NCBI GenBank assembly: GCA_021234155.1 | Contig: JAJEKV010000040.1 | Location: 3,017,799-3,081,798, forward strand | Direction of reading: 5' to 3' | DNA: 64,000 nucleotides | From: Isoetes taiwanensis | Lineage: Eukaryota > Streptophyta > Lycopodiopsida > Isoetales > Isoetaceae | Shown: in pieces, positions 10,649-23,800 of the stretch | Layout of the letters: every line of letters starts with the position of its first letter | How positions within the stretch are numbered: position 1 is the first letter of the stretch | Program-made: the position numbers and the translations under genes | The notes under the pieces: generated by a model | What the model was told of the DNA's origin: nothing | Seen by the model: the letters and a program-made list of their open reading frames with translations, nothing else | The model's database searches: none

Positions 10649-12003
10649 CATGGACCTAACGCCGAAGGAATTTGAACGTAAAGTGAGACAGAAAAGCTTT
10701 GAGAAAGTTACATGGCGACTTTGGCGCAAGAATGTTACCCCAACAATTGCCACAAATAGTCCAATTAGACCCAAAGGACCTAGTCTTCCTAGAGGTCGGG
10801 TGGTGTGCATGAAATGAATGTCACCGATGTATGTACCATAAACATGTTTCAATGATTAGTTAACTTTATATCTTGATGTTACTTTTTTTTTTTTGCAGCT
10901 TGTACTTGATGTGAGCGTTATATTGCAATTGTTCGATGTGCAAAGGACAAATAAAACGGATGAGAAAGACTGCCCCTCGACCATGTTGAGAAATATGGTG
11001 AATGCCCGACAAATCCAAAGGTTTCTGACGCATTATGTGGGGTATTCCAACGAGGTATAATACACGAATCTTATGAACGATAATCAACTACTCTCATGTA
11101 CTTGAATCGATGTCTTAACTTAGTTTGCTTGTATTTTGTTAGGAAGAAATTGAGAATGAAGTGAGCTCAAGCAAAGATATAGATTTTGGGGTTATGTTGT
11201 CATTGGAAGTAGATGATGTTGATACTATGAATGCGCTCATAGAAAACCCTACAAAAAAGAAAGCCATCAACTTCCTCAAAGAGTATCCCATTACGCGATA
11301 GAACTCGCGTCGCAATGGCCGCTGCCAAGATTGGAGGGAATGACAATGTTCATCAAAATTGAATGTACTAGATCATGTCGAAGAAAATAATCTTCCACCT
11401 TCACTAGTCCATTTGGTCCAAAATTTTTTTACGCATAAAGATCGTAAGAAATTCAATGCATGGCCTAGAGGCAAGCCAATTATTTATGGGGAGCAATTTA
11501 CATATTGGGGTAGGCAAGACATGATTAAAAATAGTCGGTCCCCTGCTGGCCTCGATTATATATTATGACTAGTGTGAAAGTCAAAGATGGTACGATCGCT
11601 CCTTTAATGCCATATGTAGGTCCCTGAATATAACTCGCATTAATTTGGCATAAATTGAGTAAGCATCAAGGGCGATGCTCATCTATGGCCTAAATTCAAA
11701 TGCACTAACAATATCCAAGCCCGCTGATCACGCAAGCTTCACATATATTGATGGTCGCCCCGCCTGCATGGAAACCTTGCTGCTTTTATTAATAGCTCTA
11801 TCGAGAATCCTCGGCTACCAATTGTGAATTTGTCGAGGCAAACAAAGACCAAGAAGATTTTTTTAGCCGAAAATTGACTCGAGATATATCATGGTTTATG
11901 CTATAAAAACTTTGTGTATTGGTGATGAATTGTTCATTGAATATGAATACGGTAGACCAATACCGAGGTCCTTTGATGATGTACTCAAATTACTCATATA
12001 ATT
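10649..12003 (+). CDS. SET-domain protein gene (histone-lysine methyltransferase type), frame broken
   Basis: SET domains transfer methyl groups from S-adenosylmethionine to lysine, usually on histones. A first exon starts at ATG 10649 (MDLTPKEFERKVRQKSFEK). Further exons carry LDVSVILQLFDVQR near 10905 and EEIENEVSSSKDIDFGV near 11145. The SET domain itself runs from about 11535 to 11965 in order: a SPAGL..I start with VKVKDGTIAPLMPYVG, DHASFTYIDGRPA, GNLAAFINSS, NCEFVEANKDQED, and VYAIKTLCIGDELFIEYEYG near 11896-11953. Order and spacing match SET N-terminal, pseudoknot and C-terminal motifs. The usual NHSC core is NSS here, so activity is uncertain. Several one-base shifts break the frame. 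It lies just upstream of the transposase, inside the element; nothing similar is expected as core CACTA machinery. Confidence 0.72.
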
Positions 12004-12289
12004 TTTGTCTAATGCACCATTTTTCTTCTTCTTCTTCAATTCTTCTTCTTCTCTTGGAATGAGATTGCACATATTGAAGATAAATGTGTATTATATCTTC
12101 AATATATGCTTTGATTATGACATAAAATTTTATATTTCGCTCATATTAAATGCTTAAAATTTAACAAACACGGCTCTCAATGTATGTATCAATCACGCAT
12201 ATATTTCGCTTAATCCGACGCGGTGGTAGGCAAGTGGATATAAGACCACATCCAAGCCGCATCAATTGGCGACATCAAAAGTCATTATG

Positions 12290-15200
12290 ATAGCGTAATT
12301 AGAATACATTGAGCAAAGATGGTACAAACATGGGCACAACGATAATGAAGAGTACAATGATGAAGATGAACAGAATACGATGATGAAGATGATGACAATG
12401 CCCCTATGGACGACTTCATGGAAGTTGAAGAACCCATAGCCGACATGTTAGATGCATTTGGCCCAATCTTCATTAAATCCACCTAGATGACGATATAAAT
12501 ACTCCTAACGATGGTCATGAAGATCACGCTTTATTGGAGGAGGCGATAAAGCATTATATCCAGTGCAAGCATATCTAGATTGACGACATCTTTATTGATA
12601 TTAAACCTTCAAGCCAAATTCAAATGGAGCAATGCCGTTGTTACGGCTTTGTTAGAGTAAGTACAATTGCAATCACTTGACTTATTGAATTTGTAGTTGA
12701 ATGTATAATGAAGGTGGTCCGCTTTTATACAAGTTATTGCAAGAGAAAATACTCCCACAAGGGAACACTATGCCCAAAAGTCGACCGAAATAAAAAATAT
12801 ATTGGCAAACCATCGGTTTTAGGCTACCATAAGATTCACGCTTGTCCAAATGATTGCATGGTATATTATCCTGATGACATCTACAAGAACACGTAAACAT
12901 GCCCTAAATGTGGTGCCTCTAGGTACAATGCGATGCCAAGGGAAAGACCGGCCCCGATGAAGGTGGTTCGCTACTTTCCATTGATCCCTCGCATAAGGCT
13001 ATTGTTTCGATGTGAATCTCTAGCTTCGCCATGGGTTGGTGTGCCGCCACGCGCCGAAAGTGACAATGTACTTCGCTGGGTTAGTGACCGCAAGCAATGG
13101 AAGCATATTGATGAAACATGGCCGAATTTGGAAGAGAGCCACCAAATCTCGATTAGGGTTGGCAACGGATGGTGTTAATCCTTATGGACGCCAATCACCG
13201 CTGGTCAACTTGGCCAAGAGTGTTGATCAACTATAATTTACCACCGCGGTTACTCATGAAGACTAGCCATTTAATGGTAGTACTATTAGTTCCAGACCGG
13301 GTAAGCCTGAAAAGTCTAGATCCATATCCGAAAATAGTTATTGATGAGCTTTTGACATTGTGGAGTGAAGGTATTGAAGTTTACGATGTCTCAAGAGAAC
13401 TTCGTGGCCGAACTAAGATTTACCTTGAGAGCAATCTTAATGTGGACAACGAAATGCATTGGCCTGGTTTGTATGAACTCTCCGACTCCAAGTGTCCGAT
13501 ATGCATGTCACTTGTGTGGGTTTGAACAGCTGAACTCTCGCCGGCAACGGCATTGCACAAAAATGTCTATGCAAACTTCAAGAGATATCCGCCAATGGAA
13601 AATCGACTTCGATACGTAGGTCCAAGAGAAAAACATTGCACTGAAGAGCCTCCCAAAAGGTTGACAATGAGAGATTGGGGTAACATGTGGGATGCCACTA
13701 AGGAAATAAGGTTAAGGGAATGAAGTGGAAAGCATCCTTCTTCCTTCTACCCTATTGGATTGAATTGAAGATCCATCATCTTCTTGATCCCATGCACATC
13801 TTTAAAAACGTTTCAAGCCTATTTGGAAGCATGTCACCGGACGTAAGGACACGATGCAAAGACGAGAAGATCTACAAGAAGTCGGATCAAAATCTAAAGC
13901 ATGGTTAAATGTCGAAGAAGGAATAAGGCCACAAGTGGATTGGATCGCGCCTAGAAAATGTATGAAACCCGCTCGAGAAGCTTATCAAGGCAATAAAGAC
14001 TCGACAGATATATGCATTCGCTATGCAATTGTTTCTCTAACGGCGGGGAGTTAACTGGGTTGAAATCTCATGATTGGCATAAGATGTTGCGCTTTGTTAT
14101 GCCTATTGTTCTCAGGGGTCGCCTCACGACGGTCCACTACATGCAATATGTCTCCTATCGAAGTTTTCCGTGTTCGACGGATTTAGAAAACACTCGATGC
14201 TGAACTCTCACTTAACTTTTTTTCTTTCTTAAATGATATTTAGATGGATTACAAGGAAGGAGATACCGACAAATGAAATTAAGGACATGCTAACTAAGGT
14301 CGCTGAGGCATGTTGTATGCTAGAGAAAGAATTCCCAACAAGTTTTCTCGACATACAAACTCACTTACTAGTGCATTTAGTGGACGGCGTAGAGCTTGCA
14401 GCACAACAAATCCTAGATGGATGTTTTTTTATAGAACGCTCAAGGTCCTCAAGGACTTCAGACGTCGTGGCGGCCGCCGAGGGTTGCATGGCCGAGGGTT
14501 GGTTAGCACGAGAGTCATTATTCTATGTCACCGAAGTTCTTGGCCGATCTACACCCCAATGCTCCACGATTATGGACCGATGAAGACACTCCAACTATAA
14601 TTGGAGAAGTTCCCGGCTGAAGACCACGTAAGAAATTGTTCACACTAGAAGAACAGTAAAAAGTCAATAAGTTTTCATCTACAACTCCACCCCCATGGAG
14701 AAATGGATAAAAAAATACGAGGAAGAAAAAAAAAAAGAGAGATGAGGAGAGAAGACGCTTATCGACAAAAGAATCGCAAACAACCACTTCCGTGATCATC
14801 TAGGGTCCCGCCAAGTGAGATAAACAATAAATGGCTGCTCGAACAACTAGAGATGGCAAGGCAACGTGGCTTAACATGTTTCTAGCGAAGAATTTGCATA
14901 TGCTAAAGGCGTGTCACTATTTGTAAGTGCAACTTAATAGCATATAATTCACGAAGTTTCGCTCGCTATTTTGAACATTTGTTCCTTTACTTTGTAGTAT
15001 AATTCATATGCATCAATATGGTCTTCCGTGCTCACTTTCGACGACAAAGTGTGGATCATGGCAAACGACTTATGATTGTGGTATATCAGCAAAGTTTAGT
15101 ACGCTTTGCCGACCGGTAGTGTGCGCACCCAAACCCAATCGAGGCAATGTTGGAATGGATTGGTACTATAAAGACTATCATGGAGGTTGATGTCGGTAGT

Positions 15201-15560
15201 GCATTCAAAACAATGTTGTTTGATGCCTAATGGTTTGATCTTGTGTGTATCGGTGCTCATGCCACGATACGCAAAGATCCGAAAGTGGCCTCAGATTCAC
15301 TAGATTCAACTCGCCTTGGTATCGTGGTCAAGACACACTCGTGAGGGTTGAGCAATGTGAACAAGTATGTTTACTTGGATGCAATAAAATTTATATATGT
15401 CATTAACAAAGGAACTAATGTAATAGAGGTTTTGTAGGTCACCTTCGCTCCGCATCCTTTGCAAGATCGCTGGTGGTTCAGAGTTCCATGTAAGGCTCGC
15501 CCCCACGCATATTTGAAGGTGAAGAAGAGATGGCTACGAATAGGGAGGTTGGGGGTTGGG
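12290..15560 (+). CDS. CACTA Tnp2-type transposase with DUF4218 and DUF4216 regions, copy B (frames broken)
   Basis: This is the catalytic gene of the element. An acidic stretch (DDDNAPMDDFMEVEEPIADMLDAFG) opens it near 12390-12465. Transposase_21 motifs follow: GYHKIHACPNDCMVYYPDD at 12822-12878, CPKCGAS near 12900, RYFPLIPR at 12969-12992, KIVIDELLTLWSEGIEVYD at 13331-13387, and LLDPMHIFKNVSSLFGSM near 13783-13830. DUF4218 covers about 14230-14740 (FPTSFLDIQTHLLVHLVDG, then AEGWLARESLFYVTEVLG and MEKWIKKYEEEK). DUF4216-like motifs run about 15110-15560. T-rich introns separate blocks. Blocks sit in different frames with stops between, so the gene is either degenerate or mis-assembled. The equivalent region in copy A is collinear. 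Confidence 0.88.
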
Positions 15561-15944
15561 GGGCATCATTGTCATGATAGAAGACTACCATCGATTGAAC
15601 CTTCATTACTTTATTATGATTATTATATTTTCTTCCCACATATGAATAAGAAAATACTTTGGCATGCACTTGTATACTACAAACCATTTAGGCAACATTA
15701 GTATTGCAACTTCGGTTATCATAGACATTTATGCCAAGTTAATTGGCATCCTAGTATAGACCTATGGCTTGCAAGCCGATCGTAAAGCAGTTCTACATAC
15801 AATTGAGTACACGCTTTATGTTTAATTAATCATAAAATGTGAAGATTCCCTTCAAAATGCAAGATTCATATACAAAAATCATATATGTATTCCCTTCAAA
15901 ATACAAAATTCATATAAAAAACCCATACACAATTCAAATACACA

Positions 15945-16610
15945 AAACAAAGTGGATGCCAAAGCACATCTAGTGGTATATATCAAAGATCCAAGCAGGA
16001 TCCACTCACAGCAGCTCAAGGTGCTCGACGGTGATTTCCTCCACCCCGCCGTAACAAGCCTCCCGGCATGGAATCCAAGCCCTCCGGGCGCAGGTGTCTG
16101 CTTCCCCAAGGAATTCATGTACGAGCACTTCCCCGCATGCCCCGGTTGGTCTGGGTGCAACTTTTGAAAGTAGGGCTTCAAAGAAATGTTTCCCTTCCCA
16201 AAGGCCCCTATCCTCTAGCATACCGGCCAAGCACAACGAAGCTCACCATGCATTTCTTCGTGCACTCGAGCCCGATATTGAGGGAAGGTTCCGCCCCCAA
16301 GAATGCGAAGCAGGTCTTTCTTGCCCCCTATCACGCAGCCTTTGTCATGGCTTGCTTGAACTCCGCCTTTCTTGGGTTAGGGTTCGCCTCTAGCCACTGT
16401 GACCGGAGGCGCTCAGTGTGCTCCAAAGCCAGCCACCGCACGCCTTCCGGGTGCGGCATCAAGCGGGCATGCATCGAGAAGCGCCATGGCGTATGTAGGT
16501 GAGGAGCTCCGGACGGGAGGAGGAGGAGGAAGCCGGAGGGCGCAGGAGCAGAGGACTGAGGGGCTACGCGGAGAAGCCGGAGGACTAATAGGGCAATATA
16601 TATGGCATCT
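15945..16610 (-). pseudogene. Unrecognised CACTA-associated gene, minus strand, copy B
   Basis: Reading leftward from about 16610, a Pro/Ser-rich start (RCHIYCPISPPASPRS) leads, through frame changes, to MALLDACPLDAAPG, KVAPRPTGACGEVLVHEFLGEAD and a C-terminal hydrophobic segment near 15890. The same blocks appear in copy A at 3680-4335, which supports a gene rather than chance. It is divergent from the small gene at 16869, with a palindrome cluster between them. No family was recognised. Confidence 0.45.
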
Positions 16611-16634
16611 CAAAGATAATGAAAACAAAACAAA

Positions 16635-16745
16635 TTTCAGACGACGCCGTTATAGCCGAACGCCGTTATAGACGCCGTTAAACGACCTTTAAACGCCGTT
16701 AAACGACGCCTATACGCCTTAAAACGACGCCTCTCGTTTTTAAAA
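16635..16745. promoter_or_regulatory. Internal palindromic repeat cluster between divergent genes, copy B
   Basis: Gacgccgttatag, cgccgttaaacgacg and similar motifs are packed in about 110 bases. The stretch is nearly identical to 4355-4460 of copy A. It separates a minus-strand gene from a plus-strand gene, so it is probably a bidirectional promoter carrying the same sites as the element ends. Confidence 0.6.
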
Positions 16746-16868
16746 AGTCATCGGCCGGCTTTCATTTTTCCCATTTCTTTTATGATTTGAGTATTGCGAA
16801 CCATCCTCTGATCCTAGTTTTTCATTGCGCTTATTGTGAGAGTTTTTTCTTTATTGCTTTTGGGATAC

Positions 16869-17402
16869 ATGGCCATGGAAGGTATGCTTCGACGCTTGAA
16901 CCGCATTCGTGAGGAGATGAGGATTCAAGAGCAGAGAGATATGGAACCCGCCTTCACAAGTAAGGCTACACTCAGAAGTTTATACACTTTATTGTATTTT
17001 ATCTATTTTCTAATCTATAGCTTGGTGTAGGAGCCGCCGAGGGCATGAGAAGGAAGGGAATCCTCCGCGAACCCCTCCTCCACTCAAGATGAGGACTATG
17101 AAACAACGATCCATCTGGATGAAAGTGTTAAAGAAGTATGTGATTGGTGAGAAGGCATCGACCAAATTGCTAGGAACCAAAGAGTCAGCCTAGCATGATG
17201 AGGGTGCTTCTTGAAAAGATGGTCGTGGTTTGAAGCACCACAGAAAAACAAAGATTAACATGATACTAGCGCCGACATATGTGCATGGTCGATGCCGCAT
17301 ATACTTGACATGGAGCTATGGTTCAAAGGGGATGGACAAGTGGAGGACTTCACGATAGAAACCATAAGCCAAGCTCGTGAGGAGTATGTCAATTGTTCAA
17401 GT
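16869..17402 (+). CDS. Small two-exon CACTA accessory gene, copy B
   Basis: Exon 1 begins at ATG 16869 with MAMEGMLRRLNRIREEMRI and ends near 16959 before GTAAGG; an AT-rich intron ends at a TATAG acceptor near 17020. Exon 2 contains EDYETTIHLDESVKE, HILDMELWFKGDGQVEDF and TISQAREEY and reaches about 17402. The charged, helical look and the position downstream of the transposase are compatible with a Tnp1/TnpA-like partner that binds the palindromic repeats, but no domain signature was recognised. Small indels relative to copy A shift exon 2 frames. Confidence 0.5.
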
Positions 17403-17421
17403 GATCTTTTGTTCAATAAAC

Positions 17422-17830
17422 CTATGTTTTGTACATTGTTATATTTTCTCTTGGGTACAATCTAGCATTGATACATATGCATGAACATGATCCGGGCGAT
17501 TCTTGAAGATATTTTGCATTCTTCCTCGTTGATATCGCCTTCTTCAGTTCGATTTGCCATTTCGAGCCCCGAGGTTTCTCGCGACATTTCGACTTGGACT
17601 GGTAGAACCAAATTTCCGAGATTATTTGTGGTTTGACTCTCCTCAGAGCTCTTACAAATGGGACACTTCCATGTTCTAAATCTTTCAAATGCACATTCTT
17701 AGAAGTTTAGATGGACAAATAGCTTTGGATTTTTTCTCCAACCCGACCGATAGAAGCAGCCACTAAATTTATGTTTCTTTGTGGCTTGAAGTCAACCGAT
17801 CTTCCAAATCTTCCAAATCAGCTCTGTTGC
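17422..17830 (-). CDS. Conserved minus-strand reading frame next to array, copy B
   Basis: A 90-residue frame at 17422-17694 starts MHLKDLEHGSVPFVRA and ends NARLYPRENITMYKT, matching copy A at both ends although the middle differs by frameshift. An upstream piece resembling DFKPQRNINLVVRFYRSG extends it to about 17815. It ends just past the small plus-strand gene (convergent arrangement) and its upstream side enters the tandem array. Function unknown. Confidence 0.4.
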
Positions 17831-17839
17831 CTCAAGAAC

Positions 17840-20800
17840 GCTGCCCCGACGGTTCTAATGCTAACCCTTTGACCTAGACCTTCTCCAAAAATTCAAAATT
17901 GGGCCGTAGGCCGAGATGAATTAGGGATCCAAATGGCAAAAAATCAGAATTTATTTTCGTGCAATGCATTAATTATGAATTTAATCGCAGGTTGCCATCG
18001 CAAAAGCGCCCCGACTTCTAATTGCCACATCGGGAGGAGGACAGTCCAAACTCCGCTCCGCCGGGCCCCTTGCTATGCGTTTCTACCAAGCAGCCTTCTC
18101 GCCACGCCTAATCGCAGAATCAGATTAGGACTGCGGCCCCAAAACGTAAACCCTTCTAGAGCCCGGCAACTCACAAGTGGTTTACGCTTTGAGGCCCCCC
18201 TCCTTGTCGATTCGGCCGGACCTAGCGACGGTCTTGAAGTGGGAGTTGGGGTGTTGACGCCAGAGCTGACCCTAAAATCCCTCCCAAAGGCTGCTTTCCC
18301 CAAATTTCCTCTCCCTAAGGCCCCCAAAAGAACGGGCAACCTCCCTCTCTCCTGAACCACGATTTGGCTCGCCAATGGACTCCCCGTAACGCTGACATTG
18401 CTCGAAACCAAGTTCCGCGGGCCAAAAGACCGTGGACTTCGCCCCCAAAACGTAAACCCTTCTAGAGCCCGCAACCCACGTGGTTTACGCCGGAGGCCCT
18501 CTCCTTGTCAGATTCGGCCGGGACTTTGCGCCATGTCTTGAAGTGGAGTTGGGGTGTTGACGCCAGAGCGCGGACACTAAAATCCTCCTAAGCCGCTGTC
18601 CCCTCAATTTCCTCTCCCCCCAAGGCCCCTGGGAAGGGAACCTCCCTCACCGGAACCGCGATTTGGCTCGCCAATGGACTCTCAATGCCGACATTGCCCC
18701 GGGGATCAAGTTCCGCGGGCCGAAGACCATGACTCGCCCCCAAAACGTAAACCCTTCTAGAGCCCCGGCAACCCACGTGGTTTACGCTTTTGAGGCCCTC
18801 TCCTTGTCGATTCGGCCGACTTTGGCGCCATGTCTTGAAGTGGAGTTGGGGTGTTGACGCCGTTGAGCGGGACACTAAAATCCCTCCTAAGCCGCTTGCC
18901 CCATTTCCTCTCCCCAAGGCCCCGGGAAGGACGGGCAACCTCCCCCTCACCGGAACCGCTGATTTGGCTCGCCAATGGACTCGAATGCCGACATTGCCCC
19001 GGGGATAAAGTTCCGGAGGCCGTAAGAAGATCAGACTCGCCCCCCAAAACGTAAAACCCTTCTAGAGCCCCCCAACCCACTTGGGGAAGGTTTACGCTTT
19101 AATGGAGGCCCTCTCCTTGTCGATTCGCCGGGACCTTTGGACGCCCGTGGTCTTGAAGTGGAGTTGGGGTGTTGACGCCGAGCCCGGACTAAAATCCCTC
19201 CGAGGTCGCTTGCCCCAAATTTCCTCTCCCCAAGGCCCCTCGGGACGGGACGGGCGACCTCCGCCTCCTGAATCGCTGATCCGACTCGCCAATGGACTCA
19301 AACGCCGACATTGCCCCCGGGGACCAAGTTCCGCGGCCAGAAGACCACCAACTCCAAGAAGCGCCAAAGTAGCTCACTTCCATCACACTCGTAGTCAATT
19401 GGCCTAGGATGTGCATGCGGGATACTGTCGTGGAGGGCGTGAGTGTTTCCTTCTTTCGCAAAACCGACCGTGTAACTTGCTCCCTAGGGTAATTTCGCCA
19501 TTCCTGACGATTTGGCAGGGTCTATTTGCCATTCCGAGCATCCCTGCGTCTCAACGACAAAACAAAGGCGTTTTCTACAAGGCCGACATCGACGCCGCCG
19601 GTTTGACAAGTTCTCCTGACCGATCCGAATCTTTTGACCTTCCCCAAGAGGGGCCCCCGAACCGGAGGATCCAACGGCCGGATAGGGGAACCGGCCCGGA
19701 GGGTGGTCATTAGCGCAGCCCCGGGAGCGCCGCCAGAAGGGTCGCCTCGAACTTTTTGATCCCGCCTCGGGTCCTGACTCTCCCTCTTGTGAGGGATCCC
19801 CGCAAGGTCCCGCCTCGCTTGACTTGGGGAAGGGTGCCACCGGGTTGCCCCGCAACCGCTGCCCCGACCGCTCTAATGCTAACCCTTTGACCTAGACCTT
19901 CTCCTAAAAATTCAAAATTGGGCCGTAGGCCGAGATGAATTAGGGATCCCGCCGCAAAACCGAATTTATTTTCGTGCAATGCATTAATTGCGAATTTACG
20001 AATGTCTTGCCATCGCAAAGCCCCCCGATTTCTACTTGCCACATCGGGGAGGAGGAAAGGCCCAAACTCCGCCCCGCCGGGCCTCCTTGCTTCGTATTCT
20101 GGGTGCCGCTTCTGCCAGTCCCAAGTGCAACAGATCAGACTCCGGGGGCCAAAACGTAAACCCTTCTAGAGCCCGGCAACCCACGTGGTTTACGCCGGAG
20201 GCCCCCTCCTTGTCGATTCGGGCCGGACCTTGCGCCGTCTTGAAGTGGGGTTGGGGTGTTGACGCCAGAGCTGACCCTAAAATCCCTCCTGAGGTCGCTT
20301 GCCCCAAATTTCCTCTCCCCAAGGCCCCGGGACGGACGGGCACCTCCCCTCCCAATCGCGACCGACTCGCCAATGGACTCGTAACGTCGACATTGCCCTG
20401 GGACCAAGTTCCGTGGGCCGAAGACCACCAACTCCAAGAAGCACCAAAGTAGCTCACTTCCATCACACCCCTCGTAGTCAATTGGCCTAGGATGTGCATG
20501 CGGGATACCGCCGTGGAGGGCGGAGTGTTTCCTTCTTTCGCAAAACCGACCGTGTAACTTGCTCCCTAGGGTAATTTCGCCATTCCTGACGATTTGGCAG
20601 GTCTATTTGCCATTCCGAGCATCCCTGCGTCTTAACGACAAAACAAAGGCGGTTTCTACAAGGCCGACATCGACGCCTCCGCTGGTTTGACAAGTTCTCC
20701 CGACCGATCTGAATCTTTTGGACCTTCCCCAAGAGGGGCCCCGAATCCGGAGGATCCAACTGGCCGGATAGGGGAACCGGGCTCCGAGGGTGGTCATTAG

Positions 20801-23800
20801 CGCAGCCCCCGGGAGCGCCGCCAGAAGGGTCGCCTCGGAACTTTTTGGATCCCGCCTCCCCGGGTCCTGACTCTCCCCTCTTGTGAGGGATCCCCGCAAG
20901 GTCCCCGGCCTCGCTTGACTTGGGGAAGGGTGCCAGCTCTCTGTTCCCTTTTCCGGGCTGCCCCGACCGCTCTAATGCTAACCCTTTGACCTAGACCTTC
21001 TCCTAAAAATTCAAAATTGGGCCGTGTGCCGAGATGAATTAGGATCCCGCCGGCAAAACCGAATTTATTTTCGTGGCAATGCATTAATTGCGAATTTATT
21101 TAATGTCTTGCCATCAAAAAGCCCCGACTTCTACTTGCCACATCGGGAGGAGGAAAGGCCCAAACTCCGCCCGCCAGCCCCCTTGTTCGTATTCTCTGGC
21201 CGTTGCTTCTGCCAGGTCCTGCGTGCAACAGACCAGATTCTCGCCCCCAAAACGTAAACCCTTCTAGAGCCCGGCAACCCACGTGGTTTACGCTTCGAGG
21301 CCCCCTCTCCTTGTCGATTCGGCCGACCTTGGCGCCGTCTTGAAGTGGGGTTGGGGTGTTGACGCCAGAGCGCTTACCCTAAAATCCCTCTCGAGGCTGC
21401 TTGCCCCAAATTTCCTCTCCCCAAGGCCCCGGGACTGACGGCGACCTCCTCGCCCTCCTGAATCGCTGACCGACTCGCCAATGGACTCGGAACGCCGACA
21501 TTGCCCCGGGGACCAAGTTCCGTGGGCAGAAGACCACCCGAACTCCAAGAAGCGCCAAAGTAGCTCACTTCCATCACACTCGTAGTCAATTGGCCAAGGA
21601 TGTGCATGCGGGATAATCGCGCGGGAGGGCGGAGTGTTTCCTTCTTTCGCAAAAAACGACCGCGGTAACTTGCTCCCTAGGGTAATTTCGCCATTCCTGA
21701 CGATTTGGCGTGGTCTATTTGCCATTCCTCGAGCATCCCTGCGTCCCGAACGACAAAAACAAAGGCGGTTTCTACAAGGCCGACATCGACGCTCCAGCGG
21801 TTTTTGACAAGTTCTCCTGACCGATCTGAATCTTTTGACCTTCCCCAAGAGGGGCCCCCTCGAACGGAGGATCCAACTGGCTGGATAGGGGAACCGGGCC
21901 CGGAGGGTGGTCATTAGCGCACTCGGGGGCGCCGCCAGAAGGGCTGCCTCGAACTTTTTGATCCCGGCCCGGGTCCTGGACTCTCCCCCTCTTGTGAGGG
22001 ATCCCCGCAAGGTCCCGCCTCGCTTGACTTGGGAAGGGGTGCCAGCACTGCTGTTCCCCCGCAACCGCTGCCCCGACCGCTCTAATGCTAACCCTTTGAC
22101 CTAGACCTTCTCCTAAAAATTCAAAATTGGGCCGCAGGCTGAGATGAATTAGGGATCCAGCCGGCAAAAAACCGAATTTATTTTCGTGGTAATGCATTAA
22201 TTGCGAATTTACTTAATGTCTTGCCATCAGAAAAGTTTTGCTCTACTTGCCACATCGGGAGGAGGAAAGGCCCAAACTCCTCCCCCGCCCCTTTGCTCAG
22301 ATTCTGGCCACCGCTTCTGCCAGTCCCAAGTGCAACAGACCAGATTCGCCCCCAAAACGTAAACCCTTCTAGAGCCCTCGGCAACCCACGTGGTTTACGC
22401 CATGGCCCTCTCCTTGTCGATTCTTAGCCGGACCTTGGCGCCGCGGTCTTGAAGTGGGTTGGGGTGTTGGACGCCAAACAGCAACATGACCCTAAAATCC
22501 TCCCGAGGTCGCTTGCCCCAAATTTCTCTCCCCAAGGCCCCTCGGGACGGACGGACAGGCGACCTCCCTCCTCCTATCGCGATCTGACCTCCAATGGACT
22601 TGACCTTCGCCGACATTGCCTGGGACCAAGTTCCGTGGGCCGAAAGACCACCCTAACTCCAAGAAGCGCCAAAGTAGCTCACTTCCATCACACTCGTAGT
22701 CAATTGGCCTAGGATGTGCATGCGGGACCGTCGTGGAGGGCGGAGTGTTTCCTTCTTTTCAAAAAACGACCGTAACTTGCTCCCCTAGGGTAATTTCGCC
22801 ATTCCTGACGATTTGGCAGGGTCTATTTGCCATTCCTCGAGCATCCCTGCCCCCGAACGACAAAAAACAGTCTTGCGGTTTCTACAAGGCCGACATCGGG
22901 ACGCCCATTTTGACAAGTTCTCCCGGACCGATCTGGAATCTTTTGACCTTCCCCAAGAGGGGCCCCTGAACGGAGGATCCAAATCGGTCGGATAGGGAAC
23001 CGCCCTGGAGGGTGGTCATTAGCGCAGCCCCGGGAGCGCCAGCCGAAGGGCTGCCTCGGAACTTTTTGGATCCCGCCTCCTGGGTCCTGACTCTCCCCTC
23101 TTGTGAGGGATCCCCGCAAGGTCCTGGCCTCGCTTGACTTGGGAAGGGTGCCAGCTTCTGGTTGCCCGCAACGGCTGCCCCGACCGCTCTAATGCTAACC
23201 CTTTGACCTAGACCTTCTCCCAAAATTCAAAATTGGGCCGTCTTTGGAGATGAATTAGGGATCCAAACTGCAAAAACCGGAATTTATTTTCGTGCAATGC
23301 ATTAATTAAGAATTTACTAATGTCTTGCCATCACAAAAGCCCCCGACTTCTACTTGCCACATCGGGAGGAGGAAAGGCCCAAACTCCGGAATCGCCGGGT
23401 TCCCCTTGCTCCAGTATTCTGGGCTGCCGCTTCTCGGCAGTCCCAAGTGCAACAGACAGATTCTACCCCCAAAACGTAAACCCTTCTAGAGCCCGGCAAC
23501 CCACGTGGTTTACGTTTGAGGCCCTCTCCTTGTCGATTCGGCCGACCTTGCTACCGTGTCTTGAAGTGGGGTTGGGGTGTTGAGGCCAGAGCGCGGACCC
23601 CTAAAATCCCCTCAGGCTGGGCAAGCTTGCCCCAAATTTCCTCTCCCCAAGGCCCCTCGGGACGGACCAGGCGACCTCCCCCTCTCCAATTGCGACCGAC
23701 TTTGCCAATGGACTCGAACGCCGACATTGCCCCCGGGACCAAGTTCCGTGGGCCAGAAGACCACCCAAACTCCAAGAAGCGCCAAAGTAGCTCACTTCCA

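Noticed and set aside
20035-20060. Sequence ttgccacatcggg in each array unit resembles the upstream element (RTCCCACATCG) of plant snRNA promoters
   Set aside because: One core base differs, and no TATA box or snRNA sequence follows at the expected distance.
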